A stretch of DNA of 24,114 nt, from NCBI GenBank assembly GCA_031283785.1, contig JAITBC010000179.1:1-24114 (forward strand). The letters run 5' to 3'. The notes under the pieces are model-generated. The model ran no database searches, had not been told where the DNA came from, and worked only from the letters and a program-made list of their open reading frames with translations. Made by a program: the position numbers and the translations under genes. This document shows positions 6,742-15,631 of the stretch, piece by piece. Numbering within the stretch: position 1 is the first letter of the stretch; the number at the start of each line of letters is the position of its first letter. This stretch comes from Tannerella sp. (GTDB lineage: Bacteria > Bacteroidota > Bacteroidia > Bacteroidales > Tannerellaceae).

Positions 6742-8055
6742 TTAAATGACGCCCCGGGCTTTCATTTCGAGATATTTGTTGATGACGTTGACGGACAGTT
6801 GATCCGGTTCGGTCAGGAGCGAATAGATGCCGTGCTGTCGCAGTTTGCCGGCGACATGATGTTTTTCGAATATAAACCTGTCGGTTATGACCTGCCGGTA
6901 GTATCCTTCTATGGATGCGGGGCGTTCGGCGGCGAAGGTTTTCATCTCTGTATCTTCAAAGAATACGACTAACACGACATGCCGGCGTGCCAGCTGGCGG
7001 AGGTATTCTATCTGTCGTTCCATGCCGATGACCGTATCGAAATTGGTATATATAATCAGCAGGCTGCGTTTATTGATATATTTGTTGATGTGTACGTACA
7101 GTGAGGAATAATCGCTTTCGCCGAAAGTCGTCTGCTGGCGGTACAGGTTTTCGAGTATCTGTTGCATCTGTCCTGCCTGTTTGCCGGCGGGGATGAAGGT
7201 CTCGAAGGTCTCTGCGAACGTAGCGATTCCGGCTTTGTCTTCACGGCGGATAGCGACAAACGAAAGTACCAGCGATGCATTAATGGCGTAATCGAGGAGC
7301 GTCATACCCCGGAAAGCATTTTGCATGATACGGCCTTTGTCGATGATGCTGTATATTTGCTGCGAGCGTTCATCCTGATATATATTGACCATCGGGAAAT
7401 GGCGGCGTGCACTGGCTTTCCAGTTGATCGTCCGGTAATCGTCTCCCTTGATATATTCTTTGATATATTCAAATTCCGTATGGTGTCCCGTCCGGCGTAT
7501 TTTTTTGATGCCTATCTCCGTCAGGTTGTTGTGAATCGCCATGATCTCATACCGGCGCAGCATGATATATGATGGATAGACGGCAATATCAACCGGTCCC
7601 GCGCATTTTATACGGCGGCTGACGACTCCGGCGGCCGTCGTTACGTAAAGCAATACGTTCCCGAAGCCGTACACTCCACGCCGTACGGGACGTAATTTAT
7701 AGTGTATGACTTCGCGACCTCCCGGTTTTATCTTTACCTTGAAAAGGATGTCGCGACGCTGGAATATCACCGGTATTTCGTCGATAATATCCATATTGAC
7801 GGTAAATGGATACATGTTTTCCACGACTAAACGGACGTCGTTGTAATCTCCGTTCGAAAATCTCGGCGCACAAAATCTTTCTGCATCCGCCGCTGTTTTG
7901 CTGTGCCACAACATGATGTAATCGGCGACGGTCAGCAGTACGAGACATGCCGCGACAGTTTTACCCGCCACAAAAAGCGCAGGTATCATGTAGCCTGCCA
8001 CGAATAAGACACAGGCGGCTAATCCGGCGATATAAAAACGTTTGGTCAGTAACAT
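6742..8055 (-). CDS. DUF58 domain protein (vWA-like, membrane-anchored)
   Basis: A 437-aa protein with two N-terminal membrane helices (about residues 8-26 and 28-50), a beta-rich middle, and the DUF58 core with the hallmark GDDYRTINWKASARR near residue 205, followed by a von Willebrand A-like half (YSIIDKGRIM, later SLLIIYTNFDT). DUF58 proteins are nearly always paired with a MoxR ATPase, as here, 26 bases downstream of it. The pair is thought to act in folding, metal insertion or stress resistance at the membrane, but no exact substrate is known. It is the last gene of a six-gene operon and ends well before the next coding sequence. Confidence 0.9.
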   Translation of the reverse strand: MLLTKRFYIAGLAACVLFVAGYMIPALFVAGKTVAACLVLLTVADYIMLWHSKTAADAERFCAPRFSNGDYNDVRLVVENMYPFTVNMDIIDEIPVIFQRRDILFKVKIKPGGREVIHYKLRPVRRGVYGFGNVLLYVTTAAGVVSRRIKCAGPVDIAVYPSYIMLRRYEIMAIHNNLTEIGIKKIRRTGHHTEFEYIKEYIKGDDYRTINWKASARRHFPMVNIYQDERSQQIYSIIDKGRIMQNAFRGMTLLDYAINASLVLSFVAIRREDKAGIATFAETFETFIPAGKQAGQMQQILENLYRQQTTFGESDYSSLYVHINKYINKRSLLIIYTNFDTVIGMERQIEYLRQLARRHVVLVVFFEDTEMKTFAAERPASIEGYYRQVITDRFIFEKHHVAGKLRQHGIYSLLTEPDQLSVNVINKYLEMKARGVI

Positions 8056-8081
8056 AGGCGGCGGTGATGACGGCGGCGGTT

Positions 8082-9053
8082 TTATTTCGGCACTTCCACT
8101 TTCTCAATCAGCCGTTGTACGACTTTGAGCGGCGTAAGTCCTTCCATTTCGGCTTCGGCGGTGAGTATCAGGCGGTGTTGCAGGACGAAGGGCGCTACGG
8201 TTTTGATGTCTTCCGGCGTCACAAATTCGCGTCCCTGCAGCAAAGCCATCGCTTTGGCGGATTGCAGCAGGGCGATCGAGGCACGAGGCGAAGCGCCGAG
8301 GTAGACCGCTTTACTGTCACGCGTCTGCCGGACGACGGATGCAATGTAGCGAAGCAGGGAATTTTCCACGAATACCTTCTCCACGTATGTAAACATATGC
8401 AGCAGGTCTTCGCGCGAGATGACGGCTTTCACATCTTCCGCCTTTGCCAGGCGGGCGTTCCGGTGATGACGTTCCAGTATCTCAATTTCTTCGTCGAGCG
8501 AAGGGTAGGGGATGGCTATTTTCATCATAAACCGGTCTAACTGCGCTTCGGGAAGTTTATACGTGCCTTCCTGTTCTACCGGGTTCTGAGTAGCCAGTAT
8601 CGTATACATGGGGCTCATCCGGTGAAGTTCGCCGTCAATTGTCGCCTGCCGTTCTTCCATCACTTCAAACAGTGCGGACTGTGTTTTTGCCGGAGCACGG
8701 TTCACTTCGTCGATGAGTACGATATCGGCAAATACCGGTCCGGGATGAAAGCGAAATTCGCTCGTTTTCATGTCGAAAACAGACGTCCCCAGTACGTCCG
8801 ACGGCATCAGGTCGGGTGTGAACTGTATGCGTGAGAAATCGGCATTTATAAGCCGTGCGATCATCTTTGCAAGCAGTGTCTTGGCAACTCCCGGCACCCC
8901 CTCGATCAAGACATGTCCGCGTGCAAGTATAGCGGAAAGTATCAGGTCTACGGCGCGTTCCTGTCCGACAATAACGCTGCCGATGGCGATTTTCAGTCGG
9001 TTCACCTTTTCCGTAAAAGGCGCCGGATTCATTGTTTCATTTTGATCTTCCAT
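8082..9053 (-). CDS. MoxR-family AAA+ ATPase
   Basis: A complete 323-aa MoxR ATPase. Walker A is G52-VPGVAKT-59. Walker B is IVLIDE at 111-116, followed by the MoxR signature NRAPAKTQSALFEVMEER. The sensor-1 Asn is in ATQNPVEQEGTYKLPEAQLDRF, and the sensor-2 region is around GASPRAS. Family members work as chaperone-like ATPases with vWA-type partners; here the partner would be the DUF58 protein that follows. It starts 16 bases after the DUF4350 gene stop and belongs to the same operon. The client is unknown. Confidence 0.95.
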   Translation of the reverse strand: MEDQNETMNPAPFTEKVNRLKIAIGSVIVGQERAVDLILSAILARGHVLIEGVPGVAKTLLAKMIARLINADFSRIQFTPDLMPSDVLGTSVFDMKTSEFRFHPGPVFADIVLIDEVNRAPAKTQSALFEVMEERQATIDGELHRMSPMYTILATQNPVEQEGTYKLPEAQLDRFMMKIAIPYPSLDEEIEILERHHRNARLAKAEDVKAVISREDLLHMFTYVEKVFVENSLLRYIASVVRQTRDSKAVYLGASPRASIALLQSAKAMALLQGREFVTPEDIKTVAPFVLQHRLILTAEAEMEGLTPLKVVQRLIEKVEVPK

Positions 9054-9069
9054 ATTGTTTTACTTTTTT

Positions 9070-10305
9070 TTATGTTTTCAATGTCTGTAATATGTCATTC
9101 ATACCGTCGATACACTGTTTTAATTCCAGGTCGTGCAGACCGGAGGAACACAGGCCTCTGTTGATGTTATTTATAAGCGTGCGGAGAATATCGTTATTTA
9201 TGCCGGTTTTTTCCGACAGGCGCGTATATGTCGCTTCGCCGGGGGCTTCGTACTGCAAGTCGGTTCCCGTCCGACGTTTCACTTCGGCGCAGAAATACAT
9301 GTGTTTCAATTTAAGTAGTTCCCTGTTATCGTGCTTCTGGTAATACAGGTTACTGATGAGTTGCATGAAGCCGAATGTACGGTTTGGAGGCGTTTTTACT
9401 ATCGGGATAACCCGTTGGCGGCGTTTTGCGGTAAATATCATGAACAGCACCAGCAGGGACAGGATGGAATAAGTTGCCCACCGTAGAGGCGGCTCCGACA
9501 GCACATAGCGTAGCGGAGACCCGGGCTTCCCGTCGTGCCTGCCGTATGCTTCCGTCCTGACGAGAGGCCTGTCTTTCATATAAGATAAAAGGCGGAATGT
9601 ATACGAAGCGTTATTCCCGTCGAGAACGCCATAGTTGGTAAACATCAGAGGCGTTGATACAATAAACAGCTCTCCTTTTCCGATAAACGCCCTCACGGCA
9701 AGCGGTTTGTTTTCTTCATTCCACACGAGCGTTTCCGAAGAATCGCAGTTCAGGAAATGTTTATGTCTATCGCCGTTGATATAAACCGGGTGCATCTGTG
9801 GATATACACTGTAGACGTGTGGGGAATTAAGCGTGTCGGCGGCTGCGGAATATATACTGTCGCGCTGTTTTGACACGTCGGTAATATAGCGTTTTATATT
9901 CGGCAGGAAACCGTCGTATTCGATTTTGAAACCGAGAGTATCTTCGAGTGCATGCGAGAAACTGTTCGAGCATATCATTATCCTGTTTCCGGCATGAATC
10001 AGTCGATAGAGATATTCGATATCCGTTTCGTTGAAGTTGATTTTGTTTTCGGTAATCAGGAAAGCGCGCGGGGGAGTGATGGAATCCGCTTCCTGCATGA
10101 TCCGGTAAAAAGTCTTGTCCGTAACCGTATAGTTATTGACGGATGAAGATACGACGTCATCAAAGACATAACTTCCGAACGGTTCCTTATCGTTTTTGTC
10201 GAAGGTTGGCGTCCATATAAATTCATGTGGGGACATGTATTCGAACAGGAATACAAAAACAAAGCATACGCCCAGGGATATCATATAAATTCTGCCGCCT
10301 TTCAT
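9070..10305 (-). CDS. DUF4350 domain membrane protein
   Basis: A 411-aa protein with one N-terminal membrane helix (about 6-24), a soluble region resembling the DUF4350 fold (AFLITENKINFNETDIEYL, then a strand and helix GNRIMICSNSFSHAL), a second membrane helix (about 277-296, YSILSLLVLFMIFTA) and a C-terminal cytoplasmic tail. The family has no proven activity; the fold is related to glutamine-amidotransferase-like domains, here without an evident catalytic triad. A good ribosome site (gagg) lies about seven bases before the ATG. Its place between the DUF4129 and MoxR genes is the standard order in Bacteroidetes, and it presumably belongs to the same membrane complex. Confidence 0.82.
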   Translation of the reverse strand: MKGGRIYMISLGVCFVFVFLFEYMSPHEFIWTPTFDKNDKEPFGSYVFDDVVSSSVNNYTVTDKTFYRIMQEADSITPPRAFLITENKINFNETDIEYLYRLIHAGNRIMICSNSFSHALEDTLGFKIEYDGFLPNIKRYITDVSKQRDSIYSAAADTLNSPHVYSVYPQMHPVYINGDRHKHFLNCDSSETLVWNEENKPLAVRAFIGKGELFIVSTPLMFTNYGVLDGNNASYTFRLLSYMKDRPLVRTEAYGRHDGKPGSPLRYVLSEPPLRWATYSILSLLVLFMIFTAKRRQRVIPIVKTPPNRTFGFMQLISNLYYQKHDNRELLKLKHMYFCAEVKRRTGTDLQYEAPGEATYTRLSEKTGINNDILRTLINNINRGLCSSGLHDLELKQCIDGMNDILQTLKT

Positions 10306-10318
10306 CCGTTCCTCGTCA

Positions 10319-10948
10319 TCATCCTTTTTCGATCATACCCTGTATCTGTTTCCGTATATCGTTCATGGTATCAACCCGTTCCGGCGATGCCGTGTAATTG
10401 CCGTATCTTACCTGCAGAAAATAATTTGTCAGTTCACGGAGCGGCTGTTTTATTTCTTTTTTCCCAACCTCATACAGGTACTCTGTCGGGGTTTTGTGGA
10501 TCTGCCAGTCGATAAATCTGTTGTCCGAAAGAAGGCGAAGCGTCTGCAGGTAAATCATCCTTATCGCCAGCCGGTAATTCCTTTTGTCTAAAGCCGCGGA
10601 AATTTCTTTATCGAAATCTATTTCGTGGATGTTTTCTTCTTCCACGTTATATGGTAAAGTCGTCGTTTTTCCGGGACGCATAAAAAGTTCCGGGCGTTTC
10701 CTGTACAAAAAAAACAAAACGGCAAATAATGCAGCAAGGAAAAGGAAGATCATGACGGGCGTCGTATACTTTTCTTCAAATTTCCCGTTGAAAATGGAGT
10801 TTATCAGGCGGTTGAACCATTCGGATACAATATCGAACCAGTTGTATTCGGGCATATTTAACTGCGAGTTATAATCAAACCGCTTGTCTGATTGGTAACG
10901 TGCAATTTTACCTGTGTCGTATGCGATGGTATCTGCCTGGAATTTCAT
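10319..10948 (-). CDS. DUF4129 domain protein
   Basis: A 209-aa protein with a periplasmic N-terminal half, one membrane helix (about residues 67-86, VMIFLFLAALFAVLFFLY) and a cytoplasmic helical DUF4129 domain with the typical run AIRMIYLQTLRLLSDNRFI and the end segment ELTNYFLQVRYGNY. No cleavable signal is seen. The gene starts three bases after the stop of the preceding membrane-protein gene, so it is tightly coupled. Function unknown; the domain recurs in MoxR/DUF58 operons. Confidence 0.85.
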   Translation of the reverse strand: MKFQADTIAYDTGKIARYQSDKRFDYNSQLNMPEYNWFDIVSEWFNRLINSIFNGKFEEKYTTPVMIFLFLAALFAVLFFLYRKRPELFMRPGKTTTLPYNVEEENIHEIDFDKEISAALDKRNYRLAIRMIYLQTLRLLSDNRFIDWQIHKTPTEYLYEVGKKEIKQPLRELTNYFLQVRYGNYTASPERVDTMNDIRKQIQGMIEKG

Positions 10949-10951
10949 GCC

Positions 10952-11902
10952 TTATAACCGGTTGAAATTTGAGATGTTGGATTCTATCGTCACTCCTTCC
11001 GCTTTTTCCCGTGCATGGAAATAATGGAAAGCAAGGCCGATAAGGCCGACAGTTGAAGCGGCATACGCGCCATAAGTCTGTATCAGTCCTAAAATAAAGA
11101 CGGCGAATTTATAGATAGCGGATTGGTTCAATGTCGACTCTGCAGTTAAGGATAACACGTGGCCGAAGAGCGTAACGATGTACCACGGCAGTGTCGTGAG
11201 CGTTTGTACTACGGACGATACAATGCTCAACACAATGAAAAGTCCGAGCATCCCCCACAGCGTTTCCGTTCCCAGTTTCCAGGCTTTTGTTATGGCGTCG
11301 GGAAAGCGTATGTCATGTTCGAAAATATATACCGGCATAAGCATCATAAACGGGATAAGTAGCAGGAGCGCGATGATGAGAATCGGAATGGTGATAAAGA
11401 GTGAAACGGCAGATACCAAAACAGCTAAAATAGCGGCTATGCCTGTGATAACGATACATATCAGAATGAAAAACAAAGAAATGCGCAGACATTTCCAAAT
11501 GTTCCGGACAAGATTTTCTTTGAAGTCGTTCAGCGTAACATGCCCGAGTCCGTCTTCACGTGTTGCATATGCCTGCATCATTGCATACACCATGCCTGAG
11601 ATGATAGCCGCTCCGATTAAAGAACAAAAGAGTATCACCCCGTAGTTAACAAAGAAAGTGACGGCGGAACTGCCTGCCATGCGTCCGAAAGATGATGCGC
11701 CGCCGCTGCCGGCAGAGGAGAAACCGGCGCTTATAAAAGAGTTCATGGCGAAAGTTTGTATTAAACAAACCGGCATGATGAGATAGAACGTGTATTTTAA
11801 CAGCGGTTTCCAGTTTTCGCGTATGAAATCGAATGTTACATTCAATTTTTCGGAGAAAGTACGCTCTCGATAATATTCAATTCTTGATTTTCGATAATTC
11901 AT
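10952..11902 (-). CDS. Multi-pass membrane protein of the MoxR/DUF58 operon
   Basis: A 316-aa integral membrane protein with about six hydrophobic segments, the longest at about 160-215 being almost unbroken (VITGIAAILAVLVSAVSLF onward). The N-terminus is cytoplasmic and basic (MNYRKSRIEYYRER). I do not recognise a named domain with certainty. The pattern resembles the membrane part of DUF4013 or glycerophosphodiesterase-associated integral proteins. Its first 26 bases overlap the end of the SpoIIM-like gene, so expression is coupled. Its role is presumably structural within the same membrane complex. Confidence 0.75.
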   Translation of the reverse strand: MNYRKSRIEYYRERTFSEKLNVTFDFIRENWKPLLKYTFYLIMPVCLIQTFAMNSFISAGFSSAGSGGASSFGRMAGSSAVTFFVNYGVILFCSLIGAAIISGMVYAMMQAYATREDGLGHVTLNDFKENLVRNIWKCLRISLFFILICIVITGIAAILAVLVSAVSLFITIPILIIALLLLIPFMMLMPVYIFEHDIRFPDAITKAWKLGTETLWGMLGLFIVLSIVSSVVQTLTTLPWYIVTLFGHVLSLTAESTLNQSAIYKFAVFILGLIQTYGAYAASTVGLIGLAFHYFHAREKAEGVTIESNISNFNRL

Positions 11903-12845
11903 AATGTCTTAAATAGGGTAAAATAATATAGTAATAAATCACACAAACGAACGAAAAGAGGATGACGGCCAGGCGCACGGATGTCGGATATTCGGTATGG
12001 CGCGTCAGGTAACTTTCAATGAATCCGGCCGCAATGAATACCGGCATCAGTCCGGTAATAATTTTAAGCCCGCGTTTTGCACCCTGCCTGAATGTATATC
12101 CTCGCGAATAGCTACCGGGGAAAAGCCATCCGTTGCCTAATACAAAGCCTGCCGCTCCGGCGATGATAAGCGCCGAGATTTCAAACGTACCGTGCAGCCA
12201 GATAGCCAAAACCGATTCCCAGCCTGCATTATGCTGAAAAAAGAACGTTTGGAACGTTCCCACCATTACGCCGTTATAAAATAAAAGAAAACCTGTACTG
12301 AAACCGGTGAACAAGCCCATTACAAAAACACGGAACGAAACGCCGATATTATTGAACGTAATATTCAGAAACATCGGAAGTTCGTCCGAACGGTCGTATA
12401 CTCCCATCGGATTCCCATTCTCAATATTATTCAGCGTCATATCAACGTACCCGTTCCCCAGTATGAGGCGTCCGAACGTGTCGTCGTTCATGACGGAGAT
12501 AACACCGATCATTACACTTATAATGAATACCGAAAACGAATAAAAAAGTTCTTTACGCGAGATATACATCGCATCCGGGATTTCCTGTGTCCAGAACGTG
12601 ATGATGCGCGAATAGTTTTCTTTCCTGTTTTTGTATAACTGGTTATGCAGCGCGGAGGCCAGGCTGTTCAGGTATATTGTGATGCGTGATTTGGGGTAAT
12701 GCGATCGCGCAAACGACAAGTCCGAGGTGATTTCCACGTATGCGTCGGCCAGTTCGCCGGGATTGTGTGCAGCGGCTTTGTCTACAACTTTTTCCAGCGA
12801 CTTCCATTTTTCGATATTTTGACGTATAAAAGAAACTTCTTTCAT
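11877..12845 (-). CDS. Stage II sporulation protein M family (SpoIIM/DUF95)
   Basis: A 322-aa membrane protein. The first 100 residues are cytoplasmic and helical. Membrane helices follow at about 100-118, 171-198, 221-240, 258-278 and 290-310. The family signature is visible as FNNIGVSFRVFVMGLFTG and HGTFEISALIIAGAAG. In endospore formers SpoIIM is part of a septal complex, but the Bacteroidetes homologues have no sporulation role and sit in this MoxR locus. The ATG at 12845 (MKEVSFIRQN) is chosen: an in-frame TTG at 12896 would put the promoter inside the gene. It is the first gene of the six-gene operon. Confidence 0.88.
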   Translation of the reverse strand: MKEVSFIRQNIEKWKSLEKVVDKAAAHNPGELADAYVEITSDLSFARSHYPKSRITIYLNSLASALHNQLYKNRKENYSRIITFWTQEIPDAMYISRKELFYSFSVFIISVMIGVISVMNDDTFGRLILGNGYVDMTLNNIENGNPMGVYDRSDELPMFLNITFNNIGVSFRVFVMGLFTGFSTGFLLFYNGVMVGTFQTFFFQHNAGWESVLAIWLHGTFEISALIIAGAAGFVLGNGWLFPGSYSRGYTFRQGAKRGLKIITGLMPVFIAAGFIESYLTRHTEYPTSVRLAVILFSFVCVIYYYIILPYLRHYELSKIKN

Positions 12846-12866
12846 CTTTTTTACTGAAATGTTTTG

Positions 12867-12897
12867 CAAAAATAATATATTTGCGGATAAATTCAAA
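12867..12897 (-). promoter_or_regulatory. Promoter of the SpoIIM-MoxR-DUF58 operon
   Basis: On the minus strand TTTG (12897-12894) and TATTTTTG (12874-12867) are separated by 19 bases, a full match to the TTTG / TAnnTTTG consensus. The predicted start lies about 15 bases before the ATG at 12845. It also rules out the longer TTG-started reading of the spoIIM-like gene. Confidence 0.75.
12876..12883 (+). promoter_or_regulatory. -7 box for the divergent RDD gene
   Basis: TATATTTG fits the -7 consensus and lies 20 bases before the ATG at 12904. The position expected for the -33 box (12853-12856) reads actg, only a partial match. The box lies between the two boxes of the opposing promoter, so the two promoters overlap. 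Confidence 0.6.
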
Positions 12898-12903
12898 TAA
12901 TTT

Positions 12904-13626
12904 ATGGCGGAAACGAAAATAATAACAAGTCAATATGTACGGATCGATCAAACCCCGGCAGGAATTGGAGAGCGTATTTTCGCACGTATATTGGACTGTC
13001 TCGTTATGATATTGTACGTGATCGGATTGTTTTATCTGATAGATTACCTGAATCTGGATGATTTTAACGGGACATTTGCCCTGGTATGCTTCGTTGCAAT
13101 GTTTCTGCCGGTTATCTTCTATTCGTTTCTGTGGGAGATATTAAACCGTGGACGCTCGCCCGGCAAAACGGTTTTCGGTATGCGTGTCGTGATGCGCGAC
13201 GGTACAACGCCGACGATAGGGGCTTATTTTATGCGATGGCTGTTATTGGTAGCCGATACATGGGGCTGGATCGGGATTATTGTGATTCTTTTAAACAAAA
13301 ACAATCAGCGACTGGGCGATCTTGCGGCCGGGACAATTGTCATTAAAGAAAAAGATTATCACCGTATTCACGTTTCGCTCGATGAATTTAATTATCTGAG
13401 CCGCAATTATCATCCCGTTTTTCCTCAGGCGGAAAATTTATCGCTTGAACAGGTTAATACAATTAATGAAACGCTGATGCGCCGGGATGTTAATCGCCCG
13501 CAACGCATTGCCATGCTTTCAACTAAGGTAAAAGAGTTCCTGAAAATTATGCCGTCGGTTGACGACGAAACTTTCCTTCGGACGCTTACCCGCGATTATC
13601 AATATTACGCTTTGGAAGAAATCTGA
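12904..13626 (+). CDS. RDD family membrane protein
   Basis: A 240-aa protein with the RDD signature: an N-terminal segment GERIFARILDCLVM with the conserved Arg and Asp, two membrane helices (about 33-48 and 55-79), the motif GRSPGKTVFGMRVVMRDG (about 84-101) and a third helix (about 107-130, WLLLVADTWGWIGIIVILL). A cytoplasmic tail of about 90 residues follows, longer than in minimal RDD proteins. Some RDD proteins act in ion transport; no substrate can be inferred here. It diverges from the SpoIIM operon, the usual partner locus in this phylum, so it probably shares its function and control. Confidence 0.88.
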   Translation: MAETKIITSQYVRIDQTPAGIGERIFARILDCLVMILYVIGLFYLIDYLNLDDFNGTFALVCFVAMFLPVIFYSFLWEILNRGRSPGKTVFGMRVVMRDGTTPTIGAYFMRWLLLVADTWGWIGIIVILLNKNNQRLGDLAAGTIVIKEKDYHRIHVSLDEFNYLSRNYHPVFPQAENLSLEQVNTINETLMRRDVNRPQRIAMLSTKVKEFLKIMPSVDDETFLRTLTRDYQYYALEEI

Positions 13627-13713
13627 AATTAGCGGACAGCGAGCGCGGGGGTGGCGGGTAATAGCAAAGAAGACACTGTGATTCTTAATTTATAAATAAA
13701 AAAAGAAGTGCTT

Positions 13714-14967
13714 ATGAAACGGAAATTATTTTATGTAACGCCGGTTTTGTGCCTGCTGTGCGGGACGGTGACCGACATTCATGCGGAAGAGAAGGCTTAT
13801 GCGGTAACGGTCTCAAACGGATGGGATGAACGTAGAGAAAATGAGCCTGTGGTTTTGGATATCAAAGGGTTGAAATGCGGATTTGACGTCGTATCGGCAG
13901 TCGTGACGGAGGTTTACGACGGGGAATCATCTCCGTCGGGCGGGAATGTTGAGGTCGCCTCACAGCTGGATGATCTCAACGGAGATATCCTTGCCGATGA
14001 GCTTGTGTTTGTTGCGGATGTGCCGCCGCGTTCGGCAAAGACATTTCGTGTTGTCGTCTCCTCCGGCGGGAAACAAAAGGAATACCCTCCGCGCGTTTAT
14101 GCCGAGATGCTCGTGAGCGATAAGAACGGGAAGCATGTTCAGATTTCTTCGCTGACCATACCGGGGACGAGTAATATCTATAATCAGTTACATCATCACG
14201 GCCCGGCATTTGAATCGGAACTTGTCGCTTACCGCATCTATTTTGATCAAAAGCAGACGGTTGATATTTACGGTAAATTTAATAAGGGATTTGAAATTGA
14301 AGAATCGCAGTTTTATCCGACCGACGAGCAGTTAAGCCGCGGCTTTGGCGACGACGTATTGCTCGTCGGCGGAAGTTGCGGCTTGGGTACGCTGAAAGGC
14401 TGGGACGGGACGAAGGCGACACATATAACGCCGGTCGAAAGCCTTCGGGAATCCATCGTCGCCGGTGGGCCTGTACGTACGGTTGTCGATGTCGTTTCTG
14501 CCGGATGGCAATACAGTGACGCTGTTTTGCAAATGAGAGTCCGTTATATACTATATGCCGGGCATCGTGATTGTGAAGTGCGGGTTTCATTTGATCGCCC
14601 GTTGAAACAGGAGATATTTTCTACGGGGGTACTGCGGATAAAGGAGTCGGTATCATATTCCGACCACAAAGGCCTGATCGCATGTTGGGGTACGGATTGG
14701 CCGGTCAACGATACGGTTAAATATGCAAAAGAAACCGTAGGCCTGGCAACGTCCCTTCCGCAGGAACTTATCCGTTCCGAAATACATGACAGGGCTAATT
14801 ATCTCTATCAGATAAGCGCGGAAGGAAAACGGGGCTTTACTTATCATATCATGTTTACTTCAATGAAAGAAACATTCGGATATAAAACGCCGGAAGCATG
14901 GTTTGATTTTGCCGGCAAATGGAAGGAATATCTGCGGCATCCCTGCCGGATAACGGTAAAGATGTGA
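13714..14967 (+). CDS. Secreted DUF4861 family protein
   Basis: A 417-aa protein with a signal peptide (MKRKLFYVTPVLCLLCGTVT, cleaved near DIHA) and one long beta-rich domain. The recognisable DUF4861 segments are HHHGPAFESELVAYRIYFD (about residues 153-171), GWDGTKATHI, and the C-terminal YHIMFTSMKETFGYKTPEAWF. DUF4861 proteins are common in Bacteroidetes carbohydrate loci, often next to pectin or rhamnogalacturonan enzymes, but no activity is proven. The ATG at 13714 has an A/G-rich ribosome site about seven bases upstream; an in-frame GTG at 13708 is less likely. It stands alone: no SusD or hydrolase gene is adjacent, and it converges with kdsC. Confidence 0.8.
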   Translation: MKRKLFYVTPVLCLLCGTVTDIHAEEKAYAVTVSNGWDERRENEPVVLDIKGLKCGFDVVSAVVTEVYDGESSPSGGNVEVASQLDDLNGDILADELVFVADVPPRSAKTFRVVVSSGGKQKEYPPRVYAEMLVSDKNGKHVQISSLTIPGTSNIYNQLHHHGPAFESELVAYRIYFDQKQTVDIYGKFNKGFEIEESQFYPTDEQLSRGFGDDVLLVGGSCGLGTLKGWDGTKATHITPVESLRESIVAGGPVRTVVDVVSAGWQYSDAVLQMRVRYILYAGHRDCEVRVSFDRPLKQEIFSTGVLRIKESVSYSDHKGLIACWGTDWPVNDTVKYAKETVGLATSLPQELIRSEIHDRANYLYQISAEGKRGFTYHIMFTSMKETFGYKTPEAWFDFAGKWKEYLRHPCRITVKM

Positions 14968-14995
14968 TATATGAAGATCCGGGACGACGGGCACA

Positions 14996-15085
14996 GGTGT
15001 TAATGAAGTGCGCCGCGCTCGGTTCTTGCCGGACGAGAGCTGCTTCCGGCGCAAACGACATGCAGGTGGTGTTAATAAAGTGCGC
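14996..15085. repeat. Imperfect 18-bp direct repeat between DUF4861 gene and kdsC
   Basis: ggtgttaatgaagtgcgc (14996-15013) recurs at 15068-15085 with one change, 72 bases apart. Between them a bulged hairpin pairs TTGCCGGA (15026-15033) with TCCGGcgCAA (15045-15054), which could serve as a weak shared terminator for the converging genes. There is no T-run. Confidence 0.45.
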
Positions 15086-15094
15086 AGACAGGGC

Positions 15095-15610
15095 TTACCA
15101 GCCGAAAGCATCGCTTTTCATCCATAATCCCTGTGCTTTCATTACCTGTTCGATGATGTCGCGGGCGACGCCGTCGCCTCCGTTTACGGGGGAAATGTAT
15201 TTTGCCAGCTGTTTTATTTCCGGGACTGCATCGGCAGGAGCGACCGGCAGTCCTGCTCTTTTCATTACTTCGTAATCCGGAATGTCGTCGCCACAATACA
15301 TCACTTCTTCATCGTTCAGACCGGTTATGATAAGGAAATCTTCATAATCCTCCGATTTCACGCTGCTTCGCATATAAATATGCCTGATACCCAGACGTTC
15401 ATATCTGGTTTTGACGGCTCCGGTATATCCGCCTGTTATGATTCCTACTTTAAAGCCTTTCTTCACGGCTAACTGTAACGCATACCCGTCTTTTATGTTT
15501 ACCGTACGCATCGGATCCCCATTTGTGGCAAGCGATATTGTGTTTGATGACAGTACGCCGTCTACGTCAAAAACAAATGCTTTTATTTTATTAAGATCGT
15601 AATTTATCAT
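15095..15610 (-). CDS. kdsC: 3-deoxy-D-manno-octulosonate 8-phosphate phosphatase
   Basis: KdsC removes the phosphate from Kdo-8-phosphate, the step before Kdo activation for LPS core synthesis, in the cytoplasm. At 171 aa it has the usual length of a cap-less HAD phosphatase. D15-V-D17-G holds the nucleophile and acid/base Asp, IITG (57-60) is motif II, and C106-GDD-IPD is motif IV. The C-terminal tail [13 protein letters not shown] is the KdsC signature that reaches the neighbouring active site in the tetramer. It follows the DUF2520 protein gene by 21 bases, a pairing common in Bacteroidetes (usually continued by maf, absent here). Confidence 0.94.
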   Translation of the reverse strand: MINYDLNKIKAFVFDVDGVLSSNTISLATNGDPMRTVNIKDGYALQLAVKKGFKVGIITGGYTGAVKTRYERLGIRHIYMRSSVKSEDYEDFLIITGLNDEEVMYCGDDIPDYEVMKRAGLPVAPADAVPEIKQLAKYISPVNGGDGVARDIIEQVMKAQGLWMKSDAFGW

Positions 15611-15631
15611 GAGATATAGCAGTTTGTGTTG

